From NCBI GenBank assembly GCA_032052615.1, contig DAMBWF010000002.1, forward strand, positions 372,001-436,000: DNA of 64,000 nucleotides, written 5' to 3'. A program made the translations under genes and the position numbers. This DNA is from Pseudomonas_T sp032052615 (GTDB lineage Bacteria > Pseudomonadota > Gammaproteobacteria > Pseudomonadales > Pseudomonadaceae). The notes under the pieces are model-generated. The model searched no databases, was not told where the DNA came from, and worked only from the letters and a program-made list of their open reading frames with translations. Shown piece after piece: positions 56,295 through 64,000 of the stretch (positions are counted from its first letter, which is position 1; every line of letters starts with the position of its first letter).

Positions 56295-56942
56295 TCATTC
56301 CGGCAGGCAGACTCCGGTCCCGCCCAGTCCGCAATAGCCGCCGGGGTTCTTCGCCAGGTATTGCTGGTGATAGGTCTCGGCGTAGTAGAACGGTGGCCGC
56401 TCGGCGATTTCCGTGGTGATCGGGCCGTGGCCGGCGCGGTCCAGTTCCGCCTGGAATGCCGCCTGGCTGGCCCGGGCGGCCGCCAGTTGGTCGGCGTCGT
56501 CGCAGTAGATCGCGGAGCGGTACTGGGTGCCCGTGTCGTTGCCCTGGCGCATGCCCTGAGTCGGGTTGTGGGCCTCCCAGAACACCTTGAGCAGCCGCTC
56601 GTAGGTCACCTGCTGGGGATCGAACACCACCAGCACCACCTCGGCGTGGCCGGTGAGCCCCGAGCAGACTTCGTCGTAGGTGGGGTTGGGCGTGCTGCCG
56701 CCGGCGTAGCCCACCGCCGTGGTCCACACCCCCGGTTCCTGCCAGAAGCGCCGCTCGGCGCCCCAGAAGCAGCCCAGGCCGAACAGCGCCTGCCGCAAGC
56801 CGGCGGGGAACGGGCCGCTCAGGGGACGGCCGTTGACGTGGTGGGCCGACGGGATCGGCATGGGCGTGTCGCGCCCCGGCAGCGCCTGCTGGGGCGAGGG
56901 GATGTCCTGGCGGTGGGTAAGGATCTGTGAGCGCAAGACCAT
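56295..56942 (-). CDS. msrA: Peptide methionine sulfoxide reductase MsrA
   Basis: Repairs methionine-S-sulfoxide in proteins. The 215-residue protein has the catalytic GCFWG motif with Cys58, the VGYAGG and YRSAIY segments, and C-terminal resolving cysteines in GGYCGLGGTGVC. The N-terminal 40 residues are an extension common in pseudomonads. The gene lies between the HD-GYP and dipA-like genes. Confidence 0.96.
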   Translation of the reverse strand: MVLRSQILTHRQDIPSPQQALPGRDTPMPIPSAHHVNGRPLSGPFPAGLRQALFGLGCFWGAERRFWQEPGVWTTAVGYAGGSTPNPTYDEVCSGLTGHAEVVLVVFDPQQVTYERLLKVFWEAHNPTQGMRQGNDTGTQYRSAIYCDDADQLAAARASQAAFQAELDRAGHGPITTEIAERPPFYYAETYHQQYLAKNPGGYCGLGGTGVCLPE

Positions 56943-57018
56943 GGCTGTCTCCTGGTGGCGGAACCCTGATGGTAGCCGGATTGCGTACGGGGCGCCGCGC
57001 GCCGCCGATGTTCCTTCG

Positions 57019-59736
57019 TTAGGGCGCCCGGGTGGCCGCTTGGTTCCGGCACGGGTAGCGGCGCAGGCTGGCCGGCAACACGCGGCCGGGGATCGGCCGG
57101 TCGAACAGGTAGCCCTGGCCGACGTCGCACTGCTGGCGGCGCAGGAAATTCAACTGGGCGGGGGTCTCGACCCCCTCGGCCACCACCTTGAGCTTGAGGT
57201 TGTGGGCCATGGCCACCACCGCCGAGGTGATCTCCATGTCGTCCTGGCTGTCGGGGATGTCCTTGATGAAGCTGCGATCGATCTTGATCACGTCGATGGG
57301 GAATTTCTTCAGGTAGCTCAGGGACGAGTAGCCGGTGCCGAAGTCGTCCATCGCCAGAGTCAGCCCCAGGCTCTTCAGCCGCCCCAGTTGCTGGCGGGTG
57401 TCGTCGGTGGCGTCCAGCAGCAGCGATTCGGTGAGTTCCAGCTCCAGCAGCTCCGCCGCCAGTTGCTCCTCGTGGAGGATCGCCGCGATCGAGCCCACCA
57501 GGTCGGGGTCGCTGAATTGCTTGGGCGACAGGTTGATCGCCACCTGCAACGCTCCCAGGCCGGCGGCGCCGAGCTGGCGGCTCATGCGACAGGCCTCGCG
57601 GATCACCCACTTGCCGATGGGGATGATCAGGCCGGTCTCCTCGGCCACGCTGATGAACTGGTCCGGGCTGATCATGCCCTTCTCCGGGTGGTTCCAGCGC
57701 AGCAGTGCCTCCATGCCCAGCAACTGGCCGGTCTTCAGGCACAGCTTGGGTTGGTAGAACACTTCCAGCTCGTTCTGCGCCAGGGCCCGGCGCAGGTTGT
57801 TCTCGACGAACAGCTTGTAGCTGGCCTCGGCGTTGAGCGCCTCGGTGAACAACTGGACCTGGTGCTTACCGTTGGCCTTGGCCTTGTGCAGCGCCAGGCC
57901 CGCGTGCTTCATCAGGGTCTGCGGGTCGTGGCCGTGCAGCGGCGCGCACGCCAGGCCCACCGAACCGGTGATGCTGATCAACTGGTTGTCGACGAACAAG
58001 GGTTTGTCCAGGGTCTGCAGCAACTGGTTGGCGATGCGCTGGCCGGTATCCAGGCCAGTATCGTCCAGCAGCACGGCGAACTCGTTGCTGGCGAAGCGCG
58101 CCAGTACCCCGTTGGGTGCCAAGCTGTTGCGCAGGCGCCGGGCCAGGCTCACCAGCAGCTTGTCGCCGGTCTGGTGGCCGAGGCTGTCGTTGATCCGCTT
58201 GAAGTTGTCGATGTCCACCAGCAACAGGCTCAGCGGGCCGCCGCCTTCCTGTTCGAAGCGCTCTTCCAGGTTGCGGATGAAGCACGGGCGGTTGCCCAGG
58301 CCGGTGAGGTTGTCCTGGTAGGCCAGCTTTTCGATGCGCTGCTGGGCCAGCTTGCTCGCGGTGACATCCTCGTAGATGCCGATGTAGTGGGTCAGCTCGC
58401 CCTTTTCGTTGTGCACCTTGGAAATGGACAACTGGGCCCAGTACGGCTCCAGGTTCTTGCGCCGGCTGCGGAACTCGCCCTGCCAGCTATGGCCCTGGGC
58501 CAGGCTGGAGCGGGCGTCGAACAACTGTTCGCCGAGGTTTTCCAGGACCGCCAGCTCGGCCAGTTTGCGGCCATAGACCTCGTCGGTGGCGTACTGGGTG
58601 ATCGCGGTGAAACTCGGGTTGACGTATTCCACCCGGCCCTCGCGGTCCACCAGCAGGAAGGCGCTGGCGCTCTGCTCCACCGCCCGCTGGAACAGGTGCA
58701 GCGCGCTGGAGGCATTGCGCCGCTCGTGGTTCATCAGCACCTGGGCGTACTGGTCGGCCAGCTCGCCAGCGAAGGCGATCTCGTCGGCCTGCCAGACTCG
58801 CTCGTGACCCATGTGTTCCAGGCACAGCACCCCGACCACCTCGCCGTCGACGCGGATGCTGGCGTCCAGCAGGGCGCTGATTCCGGTGGGGCGCAGGTAG
58901 CTCTCGATCAGCTCACGGGTGCGCGGGTCGCGCTGGGCGTTGTGGGCGTCGATGGCGCGACCGCTCTGCAGGGCCTCCAGGTAGTCGGGGTAGCGGCTGG
59001 CGTCGATGGGCTCGGGGTATTCGTGGCAGGCCAGGGCGCGGTTATAGCGCACCACCGACTCCAGGCGGTCGTCGCGCAGGTGCCAGAGGCTCACCCGGCC
59101 GACTTGGTAGATTTCGCTGGCGGCCTGGGTGATCAGCTCGGCCGCCTCCCGCAGGGGGTCGTCCGAGGCGTAGCGGTGGCGGGCCAGGCGGACGATCAGG
59201 CTTTGCTGGGCGCGGGAGCGGACCAGATGCTGGCCATGCTCGTCCTGGGCGCGCCGGTAAAGCTCCAAGGCCTCCCGCAGGCGTCCGTTCTGCGCCTCCA
59301 GCTCGGCCAGCCGGGCCGTGTCGGCGGGCGCCGGCGCGGCCTCGCCGTCCACCACCAGCAGGTAGCCGCGCAGCAACTGCCGGCCGTGCTGCTGGAACGG
59401 CTCGCCCAGCTCCAGCAGGGACAGGGCGCCCAGCGGCGTGTGCAAGGTATAGCGCACCAGGTAATGGGGACGCTCGCCCAACTGCCGCTGGATCACGTCG
59501 TGCAGACGATAGCGCGCCTCGGGCTCCATGAGGCTGGCGTAGGGCGCGTCCAGCAGGGCGCACAAGGCGCTGGCGGGCAATCCCAGGCGGCGCTCGCAGC
59601 CCGGGTCGAGGAAAAGCAGGGCCCAGCTCGGCTCGTTCAGCCGCTCGAAACGCAACAGGCCGAGCCGCGACGGGACTGGCAACTGTGTCACAACCTCGGC
59701 CACCGTACGGCTGGTGGCATCGGGATGGCTTTTCAT
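57019..59736 (-). CDS. dipA: DipA-like GAF-PAS-GGDEF-EAL phosphodiesterase
   Basis: Cyclic-di-GMP phosphodiesterase that controls biofilm dispersal in P. aeruginosa (DipA). The start MKSHPDATSRTV gives 905 residues. Domains in order: N-terminal PAS-like region, coiled coil, GAF (about 180-335), PAS (about 345-455), a GGDEF domain whose motif is degenerate (ASNEF at about 548) and an intact EAL domain (EALLRW at about 675, DDFGTGYSSLSYL). The degenerate GGDEF agrees with a pure phosphodiesterase. A longer open frame upstream is noise. Confidence 0.92.
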   Translation of the reverse strand: MKSHPDATSRTVAEVVTQLPVPSRLGLLRFERLNEPSWALLFLDPGCERRLGLPASALCALLDAPYASLMEPEARYRLHDVIQRQLGERPHYLVRYTLHTPLGALSLLELGEPFQQHGRQLLRGYLLVVDGEAAPAPADTARLAELEAQNGRLREALELYRRAQDEHGQHLVRSRAQQSLIVRLARHRYASDDPLREAAELITQAASEIYQVGRVSLWHLRDDRLESVVRYNRALACHEYPEPIDASRYPDYLEALQSGRAIDAHNAQRDPRTRELIESYLRPTGISALLDASIRVDGEVVGVLCLEHMGHERVWQADEIAFAGELADQYAQVLMNHERRNASSALHLFQRAVEQSASAFLLVDREGRVEYVNPSFTAITQYATDEVYGRKLAELAVLENLGEQLFDARSSLAQGHSWQGEFRSRRKNLEPYWAQLSISKVHNEKGELTHYIGIYEDVTASKLAQQRIEKLAYQDNLTGLGNRPCFIRNLEERFEQEGGGPLSLLLVDIDNFKRINDSLGHQTGDKLLVSLARRLRNSLAPNGVLARFASNEFAVLLDDTGLDTGQRIANQLLQTLDKPLFVDNQLISITGSVGLACAPLHGHDPQTLMKHAGLALHKAKANGKHQVQLFTEALNAEASYKLFVENNLRRALAQNELEVFYQPKLCLKTGQLLGMEALLRWNHPEKGMISPDQFISVAEETGLIIPIGKWVIREACRMSRQLGAAGLGALQVAINLSPKQFSDPDLVGSIAAILHEEQLAAELLELELTESLLLDATDDTRQQLGRLKSLGLTLAMDDFGTGYSSLSYLKKFPIDVIKIDRSFIKDIPDSQDDMEITSAVVAMAHNLKLKVVAEGVETPAQLNFLRRQQCDVGQGYLFDRPIPGRVLPASLRRYPCRNQAATRAP

Positions 59737-59814
59737 CGGGCGGTGGGCTTCCAGTATGCTGGCCGGGTTCGGGCCTCGGCCCGCGTTGACTCTCGCGTTG
59801 ACCAAGGGTGCATC

Positions 59815-60345
59815 ATGGCAATGGGACTGACAAGACAACTCGGCGTAGCGGCGCTGCTGACGCTGGCGTGCGGGGCCCCGATGGCCTCGGCGGAAGAAGG
59901 GAACGCGCGTCTGGACGGGCCCGAGCAGCAACGCTACATCGCCGAGCTCAAGCGACTTTACCTGACCTCGGACGAGCGCCGCGCGCTGCTCGCCCACTGC
60001 AACGATCTGTTGGAAACCTATGCGCTTCGCGCCGGCTACCAGGTGGGCCAGCCCGAGCGCGACGATTGGTCCTACCGGCTGAGCGTCGGCGCCCAGGGCG
60101 AACTGCTGGCCCGGGAGGAACGGCGCGCCGAGCAGGGCACCCGCCTGGCGGTGCGCACCGAGCGGCTGTCGGTGTTCGGCGTCGACCCGTTCATCCGCTA
60201 CGAATGCCCCCAAAGCGGCATCACCTGCACCTTCTACAACCCCGCCGATGGCAGCCCCTGGCTGCGCACCGTGCGCGACCTCAAGGGCGCCGGCGAACTG
60301 GCCAAGGCCCTGAGCTTCCTGGTGCGCAACGTGCAGAAGGGCTGA
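59815..60345 (+). CDS. Secreted conserved protein of unknown function
   Basis: Protein of 176 residues with a signal peptide (MAMGLTRQLGVAALLTLACG, cleaved near ASAEE). The mature part is small and charged, with cysteines in YECPQSGITC and the segment NDLLETYALRAGYQV. No family was recognised. The start is the first ATG of a plausible signal peptide, divergent from dipA. It may be periplasmic. Confidence 0.6.
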   Translation: MAMGLTRQLGVAALLTLACGAPMASAEEGNARLDGPEQQRYIAELKRLYLTSDERRALLAHCNDLLETYALRAGYQVGQPERDDWSYRLSVGAQGELLAREERRAEQGTRLAVRTERLSVFGVDPFIRYECPQSGITCTFYNPADGSPWLRTVRDLKGAGELAKALSFLVRNVQKG

Positions 60346-60370
60346 GGCGGGGGCCGATCGGCCCGTGTCT

Positions 60371-60386
60371 GCCCGCGAAAGCGGGC
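60371..60386. repeat. REP-like hairpin after the secreted-protein gene
   Basis: GCCCGC-GAAA-GCGGGC is a six-pair stem with a GNRA tetraloop, 25 bases after the stop codon. It is similar in form to Pseudomonas REP elements, but only one copy is seen here, so the assignment is tentative. Confidence 0.4.
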
Positions 60387-60468
60387 CCAGGTGAATGACG
60401 GCCGCCTTGCCTGCGAAGGGAATGGCGCCTCGTCCAGCGTCCTATGCTTTGCGACAAGTGGAACAGCA

Positions 60469-61821
60469 ATGAACTATGGCTACAAAATCGCGCTGATCTT
60501 TCTGATCGGCTTTTTTATTGATTGCATCAATATATTCATGTCCGCCGTGGCGTTACCGAGCATATCGGCGACCTTGCAAGTCAGCGGTTCTTCGGTGGCC
60601 TGGGTGGCGAATGCTTATATCCTCGGGCTGACCCTGATCATTCCTGTGAGCACCTGGCTGGCCGGTCGCTTTGGCAGCCGGGAGATTCTTACCGCGTCGA
60701 TGCTGGTGTTCACCGGTTCCGTATTGATGTGCGGCCTGGCTGACAGCTTTCATGAGCTGGTGATCTGGCGCTTCGTCCAGGGCATCGGCGGCGGCTTGCT
60801 GATTCCGGTCGGGCAAGCGCTGACCTTCAACCTGTTCCAGGGGGAACAGCGGGCGAAGATTTCCACCCTGGTGATGGCCGTGGCCCTGATTGCTCCGGCG
60901 ATTTCGCCTACCGTCGGCGGCATCATCATCGACAGCAGCTCCTGGCGCTGGGTGTTTTACAGCAACATTCCGTTCTCGCTGATCGCCGCGGGACTGTCGT
61001 GGGTGTGGATTCGTGAAAGCAGAACGGCCAGCCTGCCGCGCCCGGATATCCTTGGCTTGCTCTTGGTCAGCGCAGCCCTCGGCAGCCTGCTGATGGGGAT
61101 GTCGCTGTACGGCGGTGACTATCCCGTTGTCGCGGCGGTGGGCTGCGTCGCGGCGGGGCTGATGTTCGTCGTGTTGTACCTGTTGCACTACCGCCGCGCC
61201 GGCGACGCGATCATCGACCTGAGCCTGCTCAAGAGCAAAAAACTCAGCACCTCGATCGCCATTTATTACGCCATTCCCGGTGTGTTCACCGGGGTCAACC
61301 TGATGAGCATTTTCTTCCTGCAGAACACCCTGCATTTCAGCGCCCGCCTGACCGGCATGTTCATGCTCCTCTACGCCACCGGCGCCTTCATCGCGATGCT
61401 CATCTGCGGTCGGGTCTACAACAAGGTCGGCGCGCGGCGCCTGTTCACCCTCGGCATGCTCCTGCACAGCGGCGGCATCGCCACGCTGATGCGGGTGGAT
61501 GCGCCGGGCGACATCGGCGTGATTGTCATTGCCTACGGCCTGATGGGCATCGGTGGCGGCCTCGGCGCCAACACCGCGCAGACCACTTCGCTGCTGGATT
61601 TCAAGGGTGGCGAGACCCACAAGGCCAGCGTGATCTGGAACATCAACCGGCAGATGTCGTTCAGCATCGGTGCCGCGTTGTTCCTGATGATCTACAACCT
61701 GCTGCTCAAGCAACTCGACTCGACGCCGGCGTATCACGCGACGTTCGCGATTGCCGCGCTGATCGGGCTGTGTCCCCTGTTTCGCATGAGCCAACTCAAT
61801 CCTCCCAAAGGAATGTCATGA
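60469..61821 (+). CDS. MFS multidrug efflux transporter, DHA2 (EmrB/QacA) type
   Basis: Inner-membrane proton-driven exporter of 450 residues with up to 14 membrane segments. The start MNYGYKIALIFLIGFF has GTGGA upstream. Family motifs are VALPSISATLQVSGSSVAWVANAY, WRFVQGIGGGLLIPVGQAL and APAISPTVGG. Members expel drugs, dyes or secondary metabolites. The DNA is less GC-rich than its neighbours, which suggests transfer. The ATGA overlap with the next gene makes a two-gene operon. Confidence 0.87.
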   Translation: MNYGYKIALIFLIGFFIDCINIFMSAVALPSISATLQVSGSSVAWVANAYILGLTLIIPVSTWLAGRFGSREILTASMLVFTGSVLMCGLADSFHELVIWRFVQGIGGGLLIPVGQALTFNLFQGEQRAKISTLVMAVALIAPAISPTVGGIIIDSSSWRWVFYSNIPFSLIAAGLSWVWIRESRTASLPRPDILGLLLVSAALGSLLMGMSLYGGDYPVVAAVGCVAAGLMFVVLYLLHYRRAGDAIIDLSLLKSKKLSTSIAIYYAIPGVFTGVNLMSIFFLQNTLHFSARLTGMFMLLYATGAFIAMLICGRVYNKVGARRLFTLGMLLHSGGIATLMRVDAPGDIGVIVIAYGLMGIGGGLGANTAQTTSLLDFKGGETHKASVIWNINRQMSFSIGAALFLMIYNLLLKQLDSTPAYHATFAIAALIGLCPLFRMSQLNPPKGMS

Positions 61822-62234
61822 GCAACAACCCGGTTGAACAAGCACGCCACAGCATTCACCACGTGCATGAGCTGATTCAGCGCGTCTTCACCAACGCCGA
61901 CGGCGCCGGCGAAGCGGCCATTGTCCCGCTGATGGATGTCTTCGCTGAAGACTTCGGCATGGTCACCACCACCGCTGCCGTCGTCGGTCGGGCACAGGTC
62001 GAACACCTGTTCAAAAGCGGGGTCGGTGCGCGACCTGGCCTGGAAATCGCCATCAGCGATGTGCATACCGTCTGGCATGAAGGCGCGACCGTGGCCCTGC
62101 GCTACAAGGAAACCCACCGGCAGAATCAGCAGGAGACCTCGCGCATTTCCTTGGCGATCCTGCACGCGCATCATCACAGCACCCGCTGGCTGTACCTGCA
62201 TGAAACGCCGATCGCCCAGGAAAAGCCGGCTTGA
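61818..62234 (+). CDS. SnoaL/NTF2-like protein
   Basis: Small protein of 138 residues with an NTF2-like alpha+beta fold pattern. An N-terminal helix is followed by LMDVFAEDFGMVTTTAAVVGRAQVEHL, then a beta-rich C-terminal half (HTVWHEGATVALRYKETH, LYLHETPIA). Such proteins include polyketide cyclases, isomerases and ligand-binding proteins. The start ATG overlaps the transporter stop by 4 bases. It may modify or bind the exported compound, but that is inference. Confidence 0.72.
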   Translation: MSNNPVEQARHSIHHVHELIQRVFTNADGAGEAAIVPLMDVFAEDFGMVTTTAAVVGRAQVEHLFKSGVGARPGLEIAISDVHTVWHEGATVALRYKETHRQNQQETSRISLAILHAHHHSTRWLYLHETPIAQEKPA

Positions 62235-62472
62235 ACCGCCATTAGCCATTGCCGGATGCTCTCGGCATCGATCAAGGAAACCATCAGCGGCGAGCCTGCT
62301 GCGAGCGGATCGGTGCGCGCCGGGACGCACTTCAAGTGGCTGATGACTCACGGGGGGCTGTGGCATGGCTCCACGGTGGAAGTGGTCGATGCTGTCCAGG
62401 GTCAGCGAATACGCTGGCCTGCGGGGGTGGCCGGAGCTTTTAGCGAAGCGCCGCCCTCGCCTCGACCGCGAT

Positions 62473-63516
62473 TCAACTCGCCGCCATCGCCTCGCGGATA
62501 TCCGCCGCCAGCTCCCGCACCCGGGCTTCCTCGGTATCCCAGGCGCACATGAAGCGTGCCCCGCCGGCACCGATGAAGGTGTAGAAGCGCCAGCCGCGCG
62601 CGCGCAGGCGTTCCAAGGCCGGTTCGGACATTTGCAGGAACACGCTGTTGGCTTCCACCGGGAACATCAGGCTGACCCCCGGCACGTCCGCCACCCGCTC
62701 CGCCAGCAGACGGGCGCACCGATTGGCATGCTGGGCGTGGCGCAGCCAGGCGCCGTCCTGCAGCAGGCCGACCCAGGGCGCGGAGAGGAAGCGCATCTTC
62801 GAGGCCAATTGCCCGGCCTGCTTGCAGCGGTACTCGAAATCCACCGCCAGGTCGTGATCGAAGAACAGGATGGCTTCGCCCACCGCCATGCCGTTCTTGG
62901 TGCCGCCGAAGCAGAGCACGTCGACCCCGGCCTTCCAGCTCAGCTCCGCCGGCGTCGCGCCGAGGGAGGCGCAGGCGTTGGAGAAGCGCGCGCCGTCCAT
63001 GTGCACGTGCAGGCCCAGCTCGCGACAGGTCTCGGTGATGGCGCGGATCTCCTCCGGGCGGTAGACGCTGCCCACCTCGGTGGCCTGGGTCAGGGTGACC
63101 ACCCGGGGCTTGGGGTAGTGAATGTCCTGGCGCTTGAGGGCCACCTCGCGGATCGCCGCCGGGGTCAGCTTGCCGTTCTCGGTGCGCGCCAGCAGCAGCT
63201 TGGAGCCGTTGGAGAAGAACTCCGGGGCGCCGCACTCGTCGGTCTCGACGTGGGCGGTCTCCGAGCAGATCACGCTGTGGTAGCTCTGGCACAGGGCCGA
63301 CAGGGCCAGGGAGTTGGCGGCGGTACCGTTGAAGGCGAAGAACACCTCGCAGTCGGTCTCGAACAGCCGGCGAAAGTGATCGGCGGCGCGGGCGGTCCAC
63401 TGGTCGTCGCCATAGGCGCGCTGGTGACCCTGGTTGGCCTCGGCCATGGCGGCCCAGGCTTCGGGGCAGATGCCCGAATAATTGTCGCTGGCGAACTGTT
63501 GCGTCTGATCTGTCAT
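62473..63516 (-). CDS. ltaA: Low-specificity L-threonine aldolase
   Basis: PLP enzyme that cleaves threonine and allo-threonine to glycine and acetaldehyde. The 347-residue protein starts MTDQTQQFASDNYSGICP and carries EVFFAFNGTAANSLAL, HVHMDGARFSNA and the PLP lysine segment CFGGTKNGMAVGEA. It stands alone and is divergent from the partial gene at the right edge. The 238-base gap on its 3' side towards the SnoaL-like gene shows no other gene. Confidence 0.95.
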   Translation of the reverse strand: MTDQTQQFASDNYSGICPEAWAAMAEANQGHQRAYGDDQWTARAADHFRRLFETDCEVFFAFNGTAANSLALSALCQSYHSVICSETAHVETDECGAPEFFSNGSKLLLARTENGKLTPAAIREVALKRQDIHYPKPRVVTLTQATEVGSVYRPEEIRAITETCRELGLHVHMDGARFSNACASLGATPAELSWKAGVDVLCFGGTKNGMAVGEAILFFDHDLAVDFEYRCKQAGQLASKMRFLSAPWVGLLQDGAWLRHAQHANRCARLLAERVADVPGVSLMFPVEANSVFLQMSEPALERLRARGWRFYTFIGAGGARFMCAWDTEEARVRELAADIREAMAAS

Positions 63517-63739
63517 GACCGATTCCTTGTGACGGGGTCCGGCGCGCCGGGTGAAGTGGCGCCTACTGTATGCCGGATCGCCCGGGCGACGCGAGGCACC
63601 GCCATCGCCTGGCGCCGGCGCGGGGCGCCGCTGGCGGCGCGACGGAGGAACTCCACGGGCCGCCCGCCCTCACACAAATGACGTCCGCCCGGCGGACCGG
63701 CCGGCCAACCAACGCCACGACCCCAAAGGAGCCCGACCC

Positions 63740-64000
63740 ATGCGTCCCCTGTCCCTGCTCGCGCTTTGCGCCCCCCTGCTCGCCGCGCTGCCCGTCCATG
63801 CCGCCGAGTGGCCGTCCGGCGCCCGCGCCTCGTTCGTCAAGGAATGCCTGGCCAGCGCCGAATCGAACGTCCCCCACGACAAACTGCAGAACTACTGCGA
63901 CTGCGCCGCCGACACCATCGGCCGCGACCTGAGCGAGGCGGAGATCCGCGAGGTCGCCACCCTGAAGACCCCGCTGCCGCCGAAGACCCACGAGCGCCTG
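63740..64000 (+). CDS. Small secreted protein, unknown function (3' end outside window)
   Basis: The first 87 codons of a secreted protein. A signal peptide MRPLSLLALCAPLLAALPVH ends near AAEW. The mature part includes FVKECLASAES and NYCDCAADTIG, with three cysteines in the visible part and amphipathic helices typical of small Pseudomonas periplasmic proteins. AAGGAG lies 8 bases before the ATG. No function is known. Confidence 0.7.
   Translation, partial: MRPLSLLALCAPLLAALPVHAAEWPSGARASFVKECLASAESNVPHDKLQNYCDCAADTIGRDLSEAEIREVATLKTPLPPKTHERL

Noticed and set aside
57019..60213. Extension of dipA beyond 59736
   Set aside because: Residues before MKSHPDATSRTV are unlike the family and overlap the divergent secreted-protein gene.
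62235..62472. Possible short gene between the SnoaL-like and threonine aldolase genes
   Set aside because: Open frames run into the aldolase gene antisense and lack a ribosome site or recognisable sequence.

Overview
The window is chromosomal DNA from a GC-rich gammaproteobacterium of the Pseudomonas / Pseudomonadaceae type. The main evidence is gene order. The runs hisIE-tatABC, ubiE-ubiJ-ubiB, hslVU next to a DUF971 gene, argS-SPOR protein, priA/rpmE/nuclease, maeB/ponA, pilMNOPQ-aroK-aroB-damX, gltB-gltD, hemE, metY, selO, mscK, K+/H+ antiporter, acyl-CoA dehydrogenase, rlmJ, msrA and dipA follow the order known for the P. aeruginosa chromosome. Protein lengths and N-termini also agree with that genus. 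Most of the window is housekeeping core genome. No rRNA, tRNA, CRISPR array, insertion sequence, prophage or integrase was recognised.

Layout. 1-5.3 kb (minus strand): Tat protein export (tatC is cut by the window edge), the histidine genes hisE and hisI, and ubiquinone biosynthesis (ubiB, ubiJ, ubiE). 5.5-10.5 kb (minus): DUF971 protein, the HslVU protease behind a clear heat-shock promoter, a SPOR-domain membrane protein with an in-frame hexanucleotide repeat, and argS. 10.5-14.2 kb (minus): an MHS-type transporter and priA. 14.4-18.2 kb (plus): rpmE, a secreted nuclease, an M48 lipoprotein peptidase and malic enzyme. 18.5-21 kb: ponA (minus), convergent with maeB across a CCCGA tandem repeat. 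21.1-29.5 kb (plus): the type IV pilus alignment complex and secretin (pilMNOPQ), then aroK, aroB and damX. 29.8-35.7 kb (plus): glutamate synthase gltBD.

Accessory insertions interrupt this core in four places. (1) 35.7-38.8 kb: a 641-base stretch without genes, then an LLM flavin monooxygenase and a sulfonate-type ABC binding protein, between gltD and hemE. (2) 43.1-45.15 kb: a lipoprotein and an upstream gene split by one frameshift, between metY and selO. (3) 60.4-62.5 kb: a DHA2-type efflux pump with a SnoaL-like partner, in less GC-rich DNA. (4) A probable loss: ubiE and the DUF971 gene are almost adjacent, where many pseudomonads carry the medium-chain polyhydroxyalkanoate cluster.

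39-63.5 kb holds hemE, a double universal stress protein, thioredoxin 2, metY, selO, mscK, a K+/H+ antiporter, acyl-CoA dehydrogenase, rlmJ, an HD-GYP protein, msrA, dipA, a small secreted protein and a low-specificity threonine aldolase. The last gene, a small secreted protein, is cut by the right edge.

The least explained part is the pair at 43.1-45.15 kb. Once the frame is repaired, the upstream gene encodes a roughly 286-residue protein with a CGPAAF motif and a later DHWVVV motif, an arrangement seen in papain-like cysteine hydrolases. It is translationally coupled to a lipoprotein that looks like a beta-propeller. The function is unknown. Cysteine peptidase or secreted effector plus partner is inference only.
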